Part shown: positions 1 through 9,266 of the stretch, in pieces
Layout: every line of letters begins with the position of its first letter
Position numbering within the stretch: position 1 is the first letter of the stretch
NCBI GenBank assembly: GCA_016204695.1
Contig: JACQKD010000002.1
Coordinates: 1-42,706 of the forward strand
Source of the DNA: Candidatus Kaiserbacteria bacterium
GTDB taxonomy: Bacteria > Patescibacteriota > Minisyncoccia > Phycocordibacterales > UBA918
DNA length: 42,706 nucleotides
Direction of reading: 5' to 3'
Translations under genes and position numbers: made by a program
The notes under the pieces: generated by a model
The model's database searches: none
What the model was told of the DNA's origin: nothing
What the model saw: only the letters and a program-made list of their open reading frames with translations

Positions 1-978
1 CATACTCGTTGGTGACGTGGGTGACGGCGGTGGTGGCGATGGGGGTGGGTGATGGTGGTGGTGCAGAAGGTTGTGCAACAGGAGTCGTGGTGACCAACAC
101 GTCACCGGTTGTTTCTTCTTCGCAGGGGAAGCCGAAGAGTGAGGTGGTGGTGCAGTACAGGGTGGACCAAAATCCTGAGGACGCTTGAGCATATTGACCA
201 TGCATCGCCGCGTCCGTAACGATATCGGTCAACGTGTGTGTACCCCGAGACAGCAAGCGACCGACGCTAGCGATAGGTTCCACAACGCTTTCGGCGATAA
301 ACGAACGCGCGGACGTAAGCGCCTGTAGCGCCTTGTCATTCGGCTGCATATACAGTAACAAACCGACCATGCTACCTACAAAAACCACGCCGAATGCAGA
401 CGCAAGAGTACGCGCGCGCCTTGCAAGCTGTGCACTCGGAAATAATTTTGGAAGTCCGACCTCTTCCGCAGAAGCAAAAATTTGCTGTTCCGCTTTACGT
501 TGTTTCCGAATCGCCTCACCGCGTACCGCTTTCTTTTTTCCCACGGACGCAATAAAGGAAACGAGAGTTTGCTTGTCCACGAACCATTCGCGACCGATGC
601 GCTGTCCGGTAATTTTCTTCTCGCGAGCAAGACGCGATATGTAATCCCCCGTATACCCAAAAACGGAAGCGGCCTCGCTCGCTGACATACCGCTTCGTTT
701 CAATTCTTGACGTGCTTTACGCTCTAGCCTGCGTTCGGCACGAATCGCATTCCTGCGGGCCGCTTCTTGCTCAGCAACTTTGGAAACAAAAACAGCAAGT
801 GATTGCGGATTGACGAACCATCGATTGCCAATACGCTTACCCTCCACCTTCTGCTCTCGCACAAGAGATGCCACATAGTCGCGGGTATAATTAAAGAGAC
901 GCCCGGCATCACCTGCCGGAATATATTCGGCTCTCTGACCAGAGTCATTTTTCAGTAGCGAATGCGAAGGTTCAGCCA
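1..978 (-). CDS. Membrane-tethered protein with two tandem HTH-like (excisionase/MerR-type) domains, one TM helix and Ser/Thr/Pro-rich tail; 3' end truncated by window edge
   Basis: Minus-strand frame from ATG at 978 is open to the edge (not in ORF track): MAEPSHSLLKNDSGQRAEYIPAGDAGRLFNYTRDYVASLVREQKVEGKRIGNRWFVNPQSL...SASEAASVFGYTGDYISRLAREKKITGQRIGREWFVDKQTL...ASAFGVVFVGSMVGLLLYM... Confidence 0.8.
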
Positions 979-1127
979 TGTGTGCGGATATCCTAACTGT
1001 CTAGATATCATATAGTCTTTTCGTGTTTTTCTTGCCTCATTTTTGTTTCAATACTGTGGACAAGTTTTTTCTCAAAAAAATAAGAGTTTTCAAAGAAAAC
1101 CTTTTCCTTTCAAATCCCGTAACGGAA

Positions 1128-1330
1128 GATCAAAAAAACAGTAAAACCGACCGCCCGTCCATCCCGAGAAACAGTCTCCGTACACTGTTTCTCCAAGCGG
1201 GCAGGGCATTGGTGGACGGCATCGGGACATTTCTGGCGTCCGACCAGTAAAAACCAAACCGCCCGTCCACCCCCGTAACAAAGCTGATGAGGTATTGGCG
1301 GGCGGTTGTCGGGGTGTTTTTTTGCTAGCA
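1128..1330. ncRNA. Candidate structured RNA / multi-hairpin intergenic element
   Basis: GAGAAACAGT-8nt-ACTGTTTCTC hairpin nested in a CCGTCCA/TGGACGG stem; separate AACCGCCCG...CGGGCGGTT hairpin; T-tracts at both ends, so orientation is ambiguous; no convincing ORF. Confidence 0.4.
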
Positions 1331-1416
1331 GAGGAAGGGGCTCCGCCGCTACATGTGTTTTATAACCTCTTATCCTCCAAACAGAGCTACGAGGCATTTT
1401 CGACAGACTAGTAGAC

Positions 1417-1456
1417 AAATATAGATATAGATATCTCGGTCAGCCGAGATATCTAT
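1417..1456. terminator. Bidirectional terminator-like hairpin downstream of the 1473-2387 gene
   Basis: ATATAGATATCTCGG-TCAG-CCGAGATATCTATAT, 15-bp perfect stem, T-rich on both sides. Confidence 0.5.
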
Positions 1457-1472
1457 ATTTTTGAATACGTAA

Positions 1473-2387
1473 TTAGTCTTTCTTGAAAGCTGTAAGTATT
1501 GAATCCAGGGAAGCGAGGTGGTAGGTGGTATGAAAAGATGTTTTTTTCTGTCCGGAAGTACTATATGCCCACGTGCTCTCGAGGACCACATTAGCGACAA
1601 GGAAAATTATAAGAATGAGAATGGCAACCGGTACCAAACGATATGAACGCTTTTTAGACGATCTTCGCGGGAGAACATGACGATCGGGCTCTTGGAAGTC
1701 GTCGTCGTCTTCCTCAACGTAGTCATCTCTCTCCCGTGCAGTTCGGTACTCATGGACGAATGCTCTATCCGGTTGCCTGACGGGAGCCGGATCCTGAATC
1801 TTCCGTATGGGTACTGCAACCTCTTGATCTTCCGCATAGTTTTCTTCTTGAGGATACTCTATTTCCGGATCTGGCGGATCATATTCATCCTTATCTTCAT
1901 ATTCCTTATTGTGAAGCGGTTCCTCTTGCGGAGAGACTTCTTGGGATACTTCTGGCGTTGATAGATTTTCCATTTCGTCTTCCTCCGAGGGGTACGCCTC
2001 AAAATCGGACATTACCATCTCCGACTTCCCAATAACGGCAGGCAACAGCTCGTCCGTGTCTCTGGTGTAACGAACATCGGTGTCCCCAAAACGCTTCCTA
2101 TGGTCGACCCCTGACGACACAGGGGTATACTCTACGGCTTGTTGCGAAACAAGAGCATCTTTCTGCTTTTCAACGTCGCGTTTGGTAATTCCCGCATTTG
2201 TACGGCTTTGAGAATTTTTGTGTGCAAGGAGAGATTCTTCGGAGACATACCATGTTTTCCCCAAGATGATAGCGTCCAGCAGACCTTTCCGACATAGCTG
2301 ACCAACGTAATCGGGAGCATAGCCCACCCCGTCTGCCGCTTTTACGGCTTTGATATAGATCTTTCCATCAAGCGTGACGGTATCCAT
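1473..2387 (-). CDS. HTH-domain protein with acidic linker and C-terminal TM segment
   Basis: ORF track start is 2396; ATG at 2387 (MDTVTLDGKIYIKAV...) is preferred because TATAAT (2395-2400) lies 7 nt upstream. TM: LVPVAILILIIFLVANVVL. Confidence 0.8.
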   Translation of the reverse strand: MDTVTLDGKIYIKAVKAADGVGYAPDYVGQLCRKGLLDAIILGKTWYVSEESLLAHKNSQSRTNAGITKRDVEKQKDALVSQQAVEYTPVSSGVDHRKRFGDTDVRYTRDTDELLPAVIGKSEMVMSDFEAYPSEEDEMENLSTPEVSQEVSPQEEPLHNKEYEDKDEYDPPDPEIEYPQEENYAEDQEVAVPIRKIQDPAPVRQPDRAFVHEYRTARERDDYVEEDDDDFQEPDRHVLPRRSSKKRSYRLVPVAILILIIFLVANVVLESTWAYSTSGQKKTSFHTTYHLASLDSILTAFKKD

Positions 2388-2421
2388 ACGGGCCATTATA
2401 CCCCAAGAGAAGGATATATCG

Positions 2422-3867
2422 CTAAGCCGAGGTGTTTATTTTTCGAATTAAAAGCTCTTTGAGTACCGCCGGATTTGCAGCTCCTTGTGTTGCTTTCATG
2501 CTTTTGCCAATAAGGAATTGCAGGGAGGAATCTTTACCGGCCTTATATTCGGCAACCACGAGCTCATATTCTGAAAGTATCTTTTCAACAATAGGAAGAA
2601 GCTCCCCTTCTCCGCTCTGTTGAAGAAGTCCTCGTTCCTTGGCTACTTTTTCAGGATCTTCGCGGCCAAAAAGGGACTCCGGAATGAGGTCCTTGGCAAC
2701 TCTGGAGTTTATTGCGCCTCCGATAAGGAGATGCATCAGCTTTGCAAAACGTACCGGGGAGGCGTTTTCAAGTGACAAAGGCACTGCTCCTTGGGAAAGA
2801 TACCCGAGGATGTCTGTCGTAATGTAATTGGCGACTTTCTGCCGATCATCTGATGCGATACCTCCTCGTAGTGATTCTAACTCGGACAGAGATCTTTCAT
2901 AGAATTTTCTCAAATCACGATTGTAGACAAAAGTCTCGATCGTATCACTCGTTAATCCGAGATCATGTAATTTTATCCTTATTTTTGAAGGAGTTTCTGG
3001 TATAAGCTCGTCTAGACGAGATTCTGAAAACTCGTGGAGACTTTCAATGTCAAGCTTCGGCAGATCGGGGTCCGGGAAGTAGCGGTAGTCATGCGAGGAT
3101 TCCTTTTTGCGCTGAGAAATCGTCACTTCTTTAATCTCATCCCATCCTCTCGTTTCCTGGACTATCAGACCCCCTTTTTCAAGCATATTGACTTGACGAT
3201 CAATTTCGTGGGCTATTGCCGCCTCGACCGATCGAAAGGAATTGAGATTTTTGATTTCCACCTTGGTACCCATGGTACCGGAATCGCTCATCGAAATATT
3301 AACCTCGACTCGCATCTCCCCTTTTTCCATATTGGCATCGGACACTTCAAGCGTACGCAGTAAGAGCTGGAGCTCCCGGGCAAATAGACTCGCCGTTTTT
3401 GCATCGTGTATGACCGGTTCGGTCACGAGTTCCATAAGCGGTACGCCCGCACGATTAAAATCGATGAGACTCCCCGCCCCTTTGTCATGCAGGGAACGGG
3501 CGGTGTCTTCTTCGAGATGTACACGCGTGATCGTAACTCCCGCAAGTGACCCGCCCGAGACAAACGGGTACGCGTATTGGCTGATCTGATATCCTTTCGG
3601 AATATCGGGATAAAAGTAGTGCTTGCGGTCGAATTCACTGTACGTGGCTATGCGCGCCTCCAACGCCCGTCCAACAAGCAGAACCTTCCGGACCGCCTCT
3701 TTGTTTGCGGTCGGGAGCGTACCGGGGTGCCCCATGCAGACGGGACAAATGTGCGTATTGGGAACTTCTTCATGCGGCGCATTCCTGCATCCGCAAAACA
3801 TCTTGGTTTTTGTCTTGAGTTCGGCGTGAATCTCAAGCCCGATCGTCGGCGTATATCTGGCAACCAT
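2422..3867 (-). CDS. gatB: Aspartyl/glutamyl-tRNA(Asn/Gln) amidotransferase subunit B
   Basis: YTPTIGLEIHAELKTKTKMFCGC, CPVCMGHPGTLP, DYRYFPDPDLP motifs. Confidence 0.97.
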   Translation of the reverse strand: MVARYTPTIGLEIHAELKTKTKMFCGCRNAPHEEVPNTHICPVCMGHPGTLPTANKEAVRKVLLVGRALEARIATYSEFDRKHYFYPDIPKGYQISQYAYPFVSGGSLAGVTITRVHLEEDTARSLHDKGAGSLIDFNRAGVPLMELVTEPVIHDAKTASLFARELQLLLRTLEVSDANMEKGEMRVEVNISMSDSGTMGTKVEIKNLNSFRSVEAAIAHEIDRQVNMLEKGGLIVQETRGWDEIKEVTISQRKKESSHDYRYFPDPDLPKLDIESLHEFSESRLDELIPETPSKIRIKLHDLGLTSDTIETFVYNRDLRKFYERSLSELESLRGGIASDDRQKVANYITTDILGYLSQGAVPLSLENASPVRFAKLMHLLIGGAINSRVAKDLIPESLFGREDPEKVAKERGLLQQSGEGELLPIVEKILSEYELVVAEYKAGKDSSLQFLIGKSMKATQGAANPAVLKELLIRKINTSA

Positions 3868-4002
3868 ATGGGCACTATACTAGCAAAATTTTTTCAGAAA
3901 GCTATCGGGCGAGGATATACCCCTTGCCGCACAGAACCACATCCGTAAAAACGACTGCCCGCACATCCGGCACCGGAGAGCCGAGAGACATTCTCGGCAA
4001 AC

Positions 4003-4040
4003 CTGTAAAAGAAAAAACCGGGCGGTCAGAGTGACCGCAG
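4003..4040 (-). terminator. Intrinsic terminator overlapping obg stop codon
   Basis: Minus: GCGGTCA-CTC-TGACCGC then CCGGTTTTTTCTTTT; the obg TGA lies inside the stem. Confidence 0.75.
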
Positions 4041-4988
4041 GTACCCGACAAGTGCATCGCTCAATCGTTTGATTGACGCGGCATCAGCTTGAGAAATTGC
4101 AAATACTTTTTTGTTTCTGAAAAGCGACATCGTCTCAAGAACATGCTTTTGCGGGACGCTGTCCGTTTTGGTAAGTACAATCCATTCGGGACGGTCGGTA
4201 AGCGTCGGATCGAACACGGCAAGCTCTCGGCGGATGGTTTCGTAACTCCGACGCGGATCATCATCGGTAAGCGCAACGCAGTGGAGAAGCATCTTCGTCT
4301 TTTGAATATGACGCAAAAATTTGTGCCCGAGTCCCTTCCCTTCCGCCGCGCCTTCGATGAGACCGGGAATATCCGCGAGAATAAAACCGAAGAGATCGCC
4401 GAGTTCCGGCTCAAGTGTCGTAAACGGATAGGCGCCGATACGAGAACGAGCGTTGGTGAGTGCATTAAGAAGTGTCGATTTGCCTGCGTTCGGCAGGCCG
4501 ATAATGCCGACGTCGACAATCAGCGAAAGTACGAAGTGCAGGATCGATTCTTCTCCCGGTTTACCTTTGGTGGTCTGCGTCGGCGAACGGTTTGTGGAAG
4601 ACTTGAAAATCTCATTCCCAAGCCCTCCGTTGCCCCCTCGGAGGATACATCTCGTTTCCCCTTCCTCGATAAGTTCGTATGTCTTTCCGGTATCGGCGCG
4701 CGTAATCGCCGTTCCGACCGGTATGTCTATCGTGAGGTCTTCCCCGCCTCGGCCATGTCTGCTTGAGCTCTCTCCCGGCTTGCCGTCCTGCGCTCGAAAC
4801 TCCTTGGCGCCGGTATATTTGGCAAGCACGTTTATATTGCGAACGGCGCGCACATACACGTCGCCGCCCTTGCCACCGTTACCGCCCGCAGGTCCGCCAA
4901 GAGGCATACGCTTCTCGTGGCGCCAGCGCTCCACGCCGTCGCCTCCCTTCCCTGCGCGCGCATGGATTGTCAGTTCATCTACAAACAT
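4026..4988 (-). CDS. obg: GTPase Obg
   Basis: MFVDELTIHARAGKGGDGVERWRHEKRMPLGGPAGGNGGKGGDVYVRA; GLPNAGKSTLLNALT. Confidence 0.97.
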   Translation of the reverse strand: MFVDELTIHARAGKGGDGVERWRHEKRMPLGGPAGGNGGKGGDVYVRAVRNINVLAKYTGAKEFRAQDGKPGESSSRHGRGGEDLTIDIPVGTAITRADTGKTYELIEEGETRCILRGGNGGLGNEIFKSSTNRSPTQTTKGKPGEESILHFVLSLIVDVGIIGLPNAGKSTLLNALTNARSRIGAYPFTTLEPELGDLFGFILADIPGLIEGAAEGKGLGHKFLRHIQKTKMLLHCVALTDDDPRRSYETIRRELAVFDPTLTDRPEWIVLTKTDSVPQKHVLETMSLFRNKKVFAISQADAASIKRLSDALVGYLRSL

Positions 4989-4991
4989 AGC

Positions 4992-5010
4992 TAGACCCTA
5001 TCTCAAAATA
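4992..5010. repeat. Solo copy of the shared terminal repeat (TAGACCCTATCTCAAAATA)
   Basis: Close match to AGAACCTATCTCAAAAATA ends at 8692 and 29264; no partner seen nearby. Confidence 0.55.
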
Positions 5011-5040
5011 CGCTTCAATGCAAAGCGGTGCGAACGAAAT

Positions 5041-5376
5041 TCATTTGACGAAGCGGTTTCCGATCACACTTACGATTGAAACGAGAAGCAATCCGAAAAG
5101 TGCCGGTACAAACCCGTCGACTGAAAAACCGGACACAAGCGAGGCCGCCGCCGCAAATAGCGCCGCGTTTATGACGAAAATAAAAAGACCGAGTGTAAGC
5201 AGTGTGATCGGCAATGTCAACAGGACGAGTATGGGGCGTGCAATAAGATTGAGCAGGCCAAGTATAATCGCCGCAACAACCGCCGCACCGAAGCTCGACA
5301 CCGAGATACCCGGCACCAGATAGGCGCAGAACAGCAGCGCCCCGGCGGTTATGAGGATACGGAAGATAATCTTCAT
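5041..5376 (-). CDS. Phage holin family (4-TMS) membrane protein
   Basis: MKIIFRILITAGALLFCAYLVPGISVSSFGAAVVAAIILGLLNLIARPIL, typical of the family; start at the internal Met. Confidence 0.75.
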   Translation of the reverse strand: MKIIFRILITAGALLFCAYLVPGISVSSFGAAVVAAIILGLLNLIARPILVLLTLPITLLTLGLFIFVINAALFAAAASLVSGFSVDGFVPALFGLLLVSIVSVIGNRFVK

Positions 5377-5419
5377 GCTCCCATAATGCCCCAAACTCCT
5401 TAAGAAAGCCACCTGTCAC

Positions 5420-6118
5420 TTATGCTGTATGTTCTTTTTTAGCGAAGTACACCCAAAAGAAGACTCCCGTAGCGATATAAAAAAGTACATGGACCATAAA
5501 ACTATACGCGAAGCCATATCTAAACTGTGTAATCAGGGTGGGAAAAACGAGACCGGATAGCATCGCGAATATCGTGTAATAGAGACCGAAAAATCTTCCT
5601 GTGGTTTTGATGAGCGGCACATGTAAAACACCAAACAACACGACAAAACAGACGACAATGCCTGCCAAGGTCAACCCTGTTTTTTGCAAAAGCAACACCA
5701 GCACAAGGATGGTTGTTTGTTGGAAAAGTATTTCAAAATGCTTCGATATTATATAACGGTAATCCATTGGAAGATTGAAATCTTCGGGTTGCTCCGCCAT
5801 CGCTTTTTCCGGCTTTTTCAAAAAACGGCGAGACAAGAAATAGTTAAAAAAGAAAAGAGCAACAACGGCGACTACTGGAACGAGCAAAACAGACGAAAAA
5901 TTAACGACGATGGACTGTAACAAGTCTCTAAACGTCACTGCCGTAATCACTGAAAATCCGAGAAAATAGAAGGAAGTAAAAATGAATCGGTTTATATAGT
6001 GTATTCCGTTGCGAAGCAGTACTATCCACACAGTCCATCCGGTTACAAAAATGGCGAGCCATGCCGCGAAGAAGAACGGGAGCGATTCGTTGGTAAACTG
6101 TAGACCTATGTTATCCAT
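5420..6118 (-). CDS. Polytopic membrane protein, function unknown
   Basis: 232-aa ORF with several hydrophobic helices, in line with neighbours. Confidence 0.7.
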   Translation of the reverse strand: MDNIGLQFTNESLPFFFAAWLAIFVTGWTVWIVLLRNGIHYINRFIFTSFYFLGFSVITAVTFRDLLQSIVVNFSSVLLVPVVAVVALFFFNYFLSRRFLKKPEKAMAEQPEDFNLPMDYRYIISKHFEILFQQTTILVLVLLLQKTGLTLAGIVVCFVVLFGVLHVPLIKTTGRFFGLYYTIFAMLSGLVFPTLITQFRYGFAYSFMVHVLFYIATGVFFWVYFAKKEHTA

Positions 6119-6127
6119 TGCCGAACA

Positions 6128-8671
6128 TCACGATGAAACCAGTTTCCACGTGCCGGATGCGATGAGCGGTTCGGCTTTTTTGTATTTCATCTCCTTGGTC
6201 TCATTGCCGTCGGTGACGGTAACGAGATCGTTGCGGCCGATCTTCGGTTCGGCGCGCGCGGGCGCCGAACGGCGAGCGCCCCGCGCTTCCGCACCCTCCC
6301 CGGATGAATCACTACCGCCGAGGAGCTCGGCATTCTGCCGGACACGCTTCAGTTCGGCTTCTTCACGTTCAAGCATTTGGGCGGCGATATGCGGAATAAG
6401 CTCGGCAAGCCGCGCGATGAATGCCTCTTGCATCTCTTTAAAAAGACGATTGCCCTCCCTGCGATATTCGATAAGCGGATCACGCTGACCGTAGGCGCGC
6501 AGATTGACGCTTGAACGCGTATAATCCATGAGTTCCAGATGTTCCACCCACAACAGATCGGTTACCTGCAATGCGAGACGTCGCACGAGCACGTACCATT
6601 TCTCCGCTCCGAGCTGTCCCCGGCGCTCGTTCACCACAGTCTCAAGCGCCGGTTCAGCCGCCAGCACCTCCGCAAGCACGACATCGACCTCCGCGTCTGA
6701 ACCCAAGAGCAACTTTCGCCGCCGCGCATAGACCGACTGGCGCTGTTTGTTGAGTACATCGTCATACGCAAGCACCTGCTTGCGCGCATCGAAATGAAAA
6801 CCTTCGATCTTTCTTTGCGCGGTTTCAAGAGATCTGGTGATCATACGATTTTCGACCGGCTGGTCTTCCGGTATGCCGAAGCGTCCCATCATGTTTTTTA
6901 CCGCGTCGGCCGCAAAGACACGCATCAGGGTGTCTTCCATCGAAACAAAAAACTGCGTCTCGCCCGGATCGCCCTGTCGGCCGGCGCGACCGCGCAACTG
7001 ATCATCGGTACGTCGCGCCTCATGCCGCTCGGTGCCAAGCACGAAGAGGCCGCCGAGAGAAAGCACCTCGTCGTATTGCTCTTGTGTCGCATTCGTACCG
7101 CCGAGCTTAATGTCAACGCCGCGGCCTGCCATGTTGGTCGCAAGCGTTACCTTCCCTCTTTCTCCCGCGGCCGCGATGATCTCTCCTTCCCGCTCATGGT
7201 TCTTGGCATTTAACATCTCATGCGGAATGCCCGCGCGAGAGAGTTCGGCGGAAAGCGCCTCGTTGCGCTCAATGGATGCCGTGCCGATGAGCACCGGCTG
7301 ACCGCGCTCATGAAGCTCCCGCACCTTCCAGATGGCCGCAATGTACTTGCCTTTTTCCGTCTGGAAGATGAGGTCGTTATGATCGACACGCCCGCTTTGT
7401 TTGTTGGTCGGCACCGGGACGACCTCAAGCTTGTATACGGTATAAAATTCCTCGGCCGAGGTGAGCGCCGTACCCGTCATGCCCGCAAGCTTCTCATACA
7501 TGCGAAAATAATTTTGAAAGGTGACGGACGCGTACGTGCGCGATTCACGTTGCACCGTCACTCCCTCCTTTGCCTCGATCGCCTGATGCAGGCCTTCCGA
7601 CCAGCGCCGGCCCGGTTGGAGACGACCGGTATGTTCGTCGACAATGATCACCTCTCCGTCCCGCACCACATATTCTTTATCCCGGATGTAGAGCGCTCTG
7701 GCGCGCACGGCCGTCTCAAGATGATGAACATATTTGATGCCACGGTCCGTGTAGATGTTGTCGATGCCGAGAAGCTCCTGCGCTCGCTCGATGCCGGCAT
7801 CGGTAAGCGTCGCACTGTGCAACTTTTCATCAACGACAAAATGTTCATCGGCATCGAGTTTTTCCGCAACCTTGGCAAACACGGCATAAAGATTTTCGGA
7901 ATCCTGCGCGGGGGCGGAGATAATGAGCGGCGTACGCGCCTCGTCAATAAGTACGGAGTCCACTTCGTCGACAATTGCAAAGTACGGGTCGCGCTGGCGC
8001 AAATTCTCGATGTCGTACTCGATGTTGTCGCGCAGATAATCGAATCCGAATTCATTGTTCGTGCCGTAGGTGATATCGGCGCGATACGCTTCCCTTCGCG
8101 TCGACGGACGCAGGTAATCGTAGACGACACGAAACGATCCTTCAATGTCGCGCGCGGCATCCGCTTCTTTGTGTCCGGCATCATATATATATGACTCGTC
8201 ATGATTGATGACACCGACCGAAAGTCCCAAAGAAGCATAAATTTGTCCCATCCACACCGCATCGCGTCGCGCGAGATAATCGTTTACGGTCACAATATGT
8301 ACGCCTTTGCCGGTGAGCGCATTGAGATACGCAGGCAGGGTACCGACAAGCGTCTTCCCTTCGCCGGTACGCATCTCGGTAACCTTGCCGCGATGCAGAA
8401 GAATGCCGCCGATGAGTTGCACATCGAAATGACGCTGGCCGAGCGTGCGTCGAGCGGCTTCGCGCACCACCGCATACGCCTCCGGCAAGATATCGTCAAG
8501 CGTCTCCCCGGCCTCCAAACGGCCTTTGAAATAGGCCGTTTTCTCTCTCAATGCCTCATCCGCAAGACCTCGCACTTCCTCTTCGCGAGCATTAATGGCC
8601 GGCACGAGCGAACGCGCTTCTTTCAAGACCCCTTCGTATCCCTGCCTGAAAAAACGGTCGAGAAATGACAT
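6128..8671 (-). CDS. secA: Preprotein translocase subunit SecA
   Basis: MRTGEGKTLVGTLPAYLNALTG, VDEVDSVLIDEARTPLIIS, GTNNEFGFDYLRDN, NMAGRGVDIKLGG, GRAGRQGDPG. Start MSFLDRFF at 8671 preferred over 8683 (TATGCT 7 nt upstream). Confidence 0.97.
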   Translation of the reverse strand: MSFLDRFFRQGYEGVLKEARSLVPAINAREEEVRGLADEALREKTAYFKGRLEAGETLDDILPEAYAVVREAARRTLGQRHFDVQLIGGILLHRGKVTEMRTGEGKTLVGTLPAYLNALTGKGVHIVTVNDYLARRDAVWMGQIYASLGLSVGVINHDESYIYDAGHKEADAARDIEGSFRVVYDYLRPSTRREAYRADITYGTNNEFGFDYLRDNIEYDIENLRQRDPYFAIVDEVDSVLIDEARTPLIISAPAQDSENLYAVFAKVAEKLDADEHFVVDEKLHSATLTDAGIERAQELLGIDNIYTDRGIKYVHHLETAVRARALYIRDKEYVVRDGEVIIVDEHTGRLQPGRRWSEGLHQAIEAKEGVTVQRESRTYASVTFQNYFRMYEKLAGMTGTALTSAEEFYTVYKLEVVPVPTNKQSGRVDHNDLIFQTEKGKYIAAIWKVRELHERGQPVLIGTASIERNEALSAELSRAGIPHEMLNAKNHEREGEIIAAAGERGKVTLATNMAGRGVDIKLGGTNATQEQYDEVLSLGGLFVLGTERHEARRTDDQLRGRAGRQGDPGETQFFVSMEDTLMRVFAADAVKNMMGRFGIPEDQPVENRMITRSLETAQRKIEGFHFDARKQVLAYDDVLNKQRQSVYARRRKLLLGSDAEVDVVLAEVLAAEPALETVVNERRGQLGAEKWYVLVRRLALQVTDLLWVEHLELMDYTRSSVNLRAYGQRDPLIEYRREGNRLFKEMQEAFIARLAELIPHIAAQMLEREEAELKRVRQNAELLGGSDSSGEGAEARGARRSAPARAEPKIGRNDLVTVTDGNETKEMKYKKAEPLIASGTWKLVSS

Positions 8672-8691
8672 GCGACACAGCATACCACACT

Positions 8692-8874
8692 AGAACCTAT
8701 CTCAAAAATAATCGCGTAACGAGGCCGCCAAAACGCCACTCGACGCGACGCACTGGAGGATGAAGCAGTGACCTACGCTGAAGCCGAAGCGCGAGCGGAA
8801 GCGGCGTTTTGGCGGCCGTAGTAGCGAAATGGTTTTTGTATTTTATTTCCATGATTATTTTTGAGATAGGTTCT
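8692..8874. mobile_element. MITE-like non-coding element with 22-bp perfect TIRs
   Basis: AGAACCTATCTCAAAAATAATC ... GATTATTTTTGAGATAGGTTCT; inner IR GGCCGCCAAAACGCC / GGCGTTTTGGCGGCC. Confidence 0.7.
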
Positions 8875-8888
8875 AGCATGCATCTCAA

Positions 8889-8925
8889 AAATGAACCGCT
8901 CCTTCTCGGGAGCGGTTCATTTTGT
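8889..8925 (-). terminator. Intrinsic terminator of the histone-like gene
   Basis: Minus: AAAATGAACCGCTCC-CGAGAA-GGAGCGGTTCATTTTT. Confidence 0.8.
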
Positions 8926-8946
8926 GCGAGTCAGTGCGACTAACAA

Positions 8947-9060
8947 CTAGCGGCGCTTGCGCGAAGCGGATTTCCTTTTCGTTGTTGTCTTGCGCGCGGT
9001 GCTCTTGCGCTTTGGTGCAGCTTTCTTTTTTGCCGGTGCCTTTCGTTTCTTTGTTGCCAT
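8947..9060 (-). CDS. 37-aa Lys/Arg/Ala-rich histone H1-like DNA-binding protein
   Basis: MATKKRKAPAKKKAAPKRKSTARKTTTKRKSASRKRR; below ORF-track length cutoff; followed by a strong terminator. Confidence 0.8.
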   Translation of the reverse strand: MATKKRKAPAKKKAAPKRKSTARKTTTKRKSASRKRR

Positions 9061-9153
9061 AGTATGGTGAAATTTATTTTTTCAATTCGACCGCAGTGTC
9101 TTCTTTGTATGTGGAAAAGAAAACAATTGCCTTACTGCAATTATCAATCACGT

Positions 9154-9186
9154 TGCGCATGCGCACAATGCAAAAAATATTTTTTG
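9154..9186. promoter_or_regulatory. Two adjacent perfect palindromes upstream of the histone-like gene
   Basis: TGCGCATGCGCA (9154-9165) and CAAAAAATATTTTTTG (9171-9186) in an AT-rich intergenic region. Confidence 0.4.
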
Positions 9187-9266
9187 TGTGGATAACTAAA
9201 AAACTTTTTTAAAAAAATTTTCAGAATTTTTTGCGCGCGTCAAACTATTTTCTAGCCGACGCGTAT

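Noticed and set aside
234-660. Short ORFs on both strands in the first kilobase
   Set aside because: They overlap the much better supported minus-strand HTH-TM gene that runs off the left edge.
1090-1600. ORFs of 63-102 aa around 1.1-1.6 kb
   Set aside because: They lie in or across the repeat/hairpin region; composition follows the inverted repeats rather than a protein family.
4453-5079. 208-aa plus-strand ORF and overlapping ORFs
   Set aside because: Antisense to obg, low-complexity Pro/Ser/Arg composition typical of shadow ORFs.
7220-8194. 324-aa plus-strand ORF
   Set aside because: Exactly antisense to secA; arises from GC-biased codon usage on the opposite strand, with no recognisable domain.
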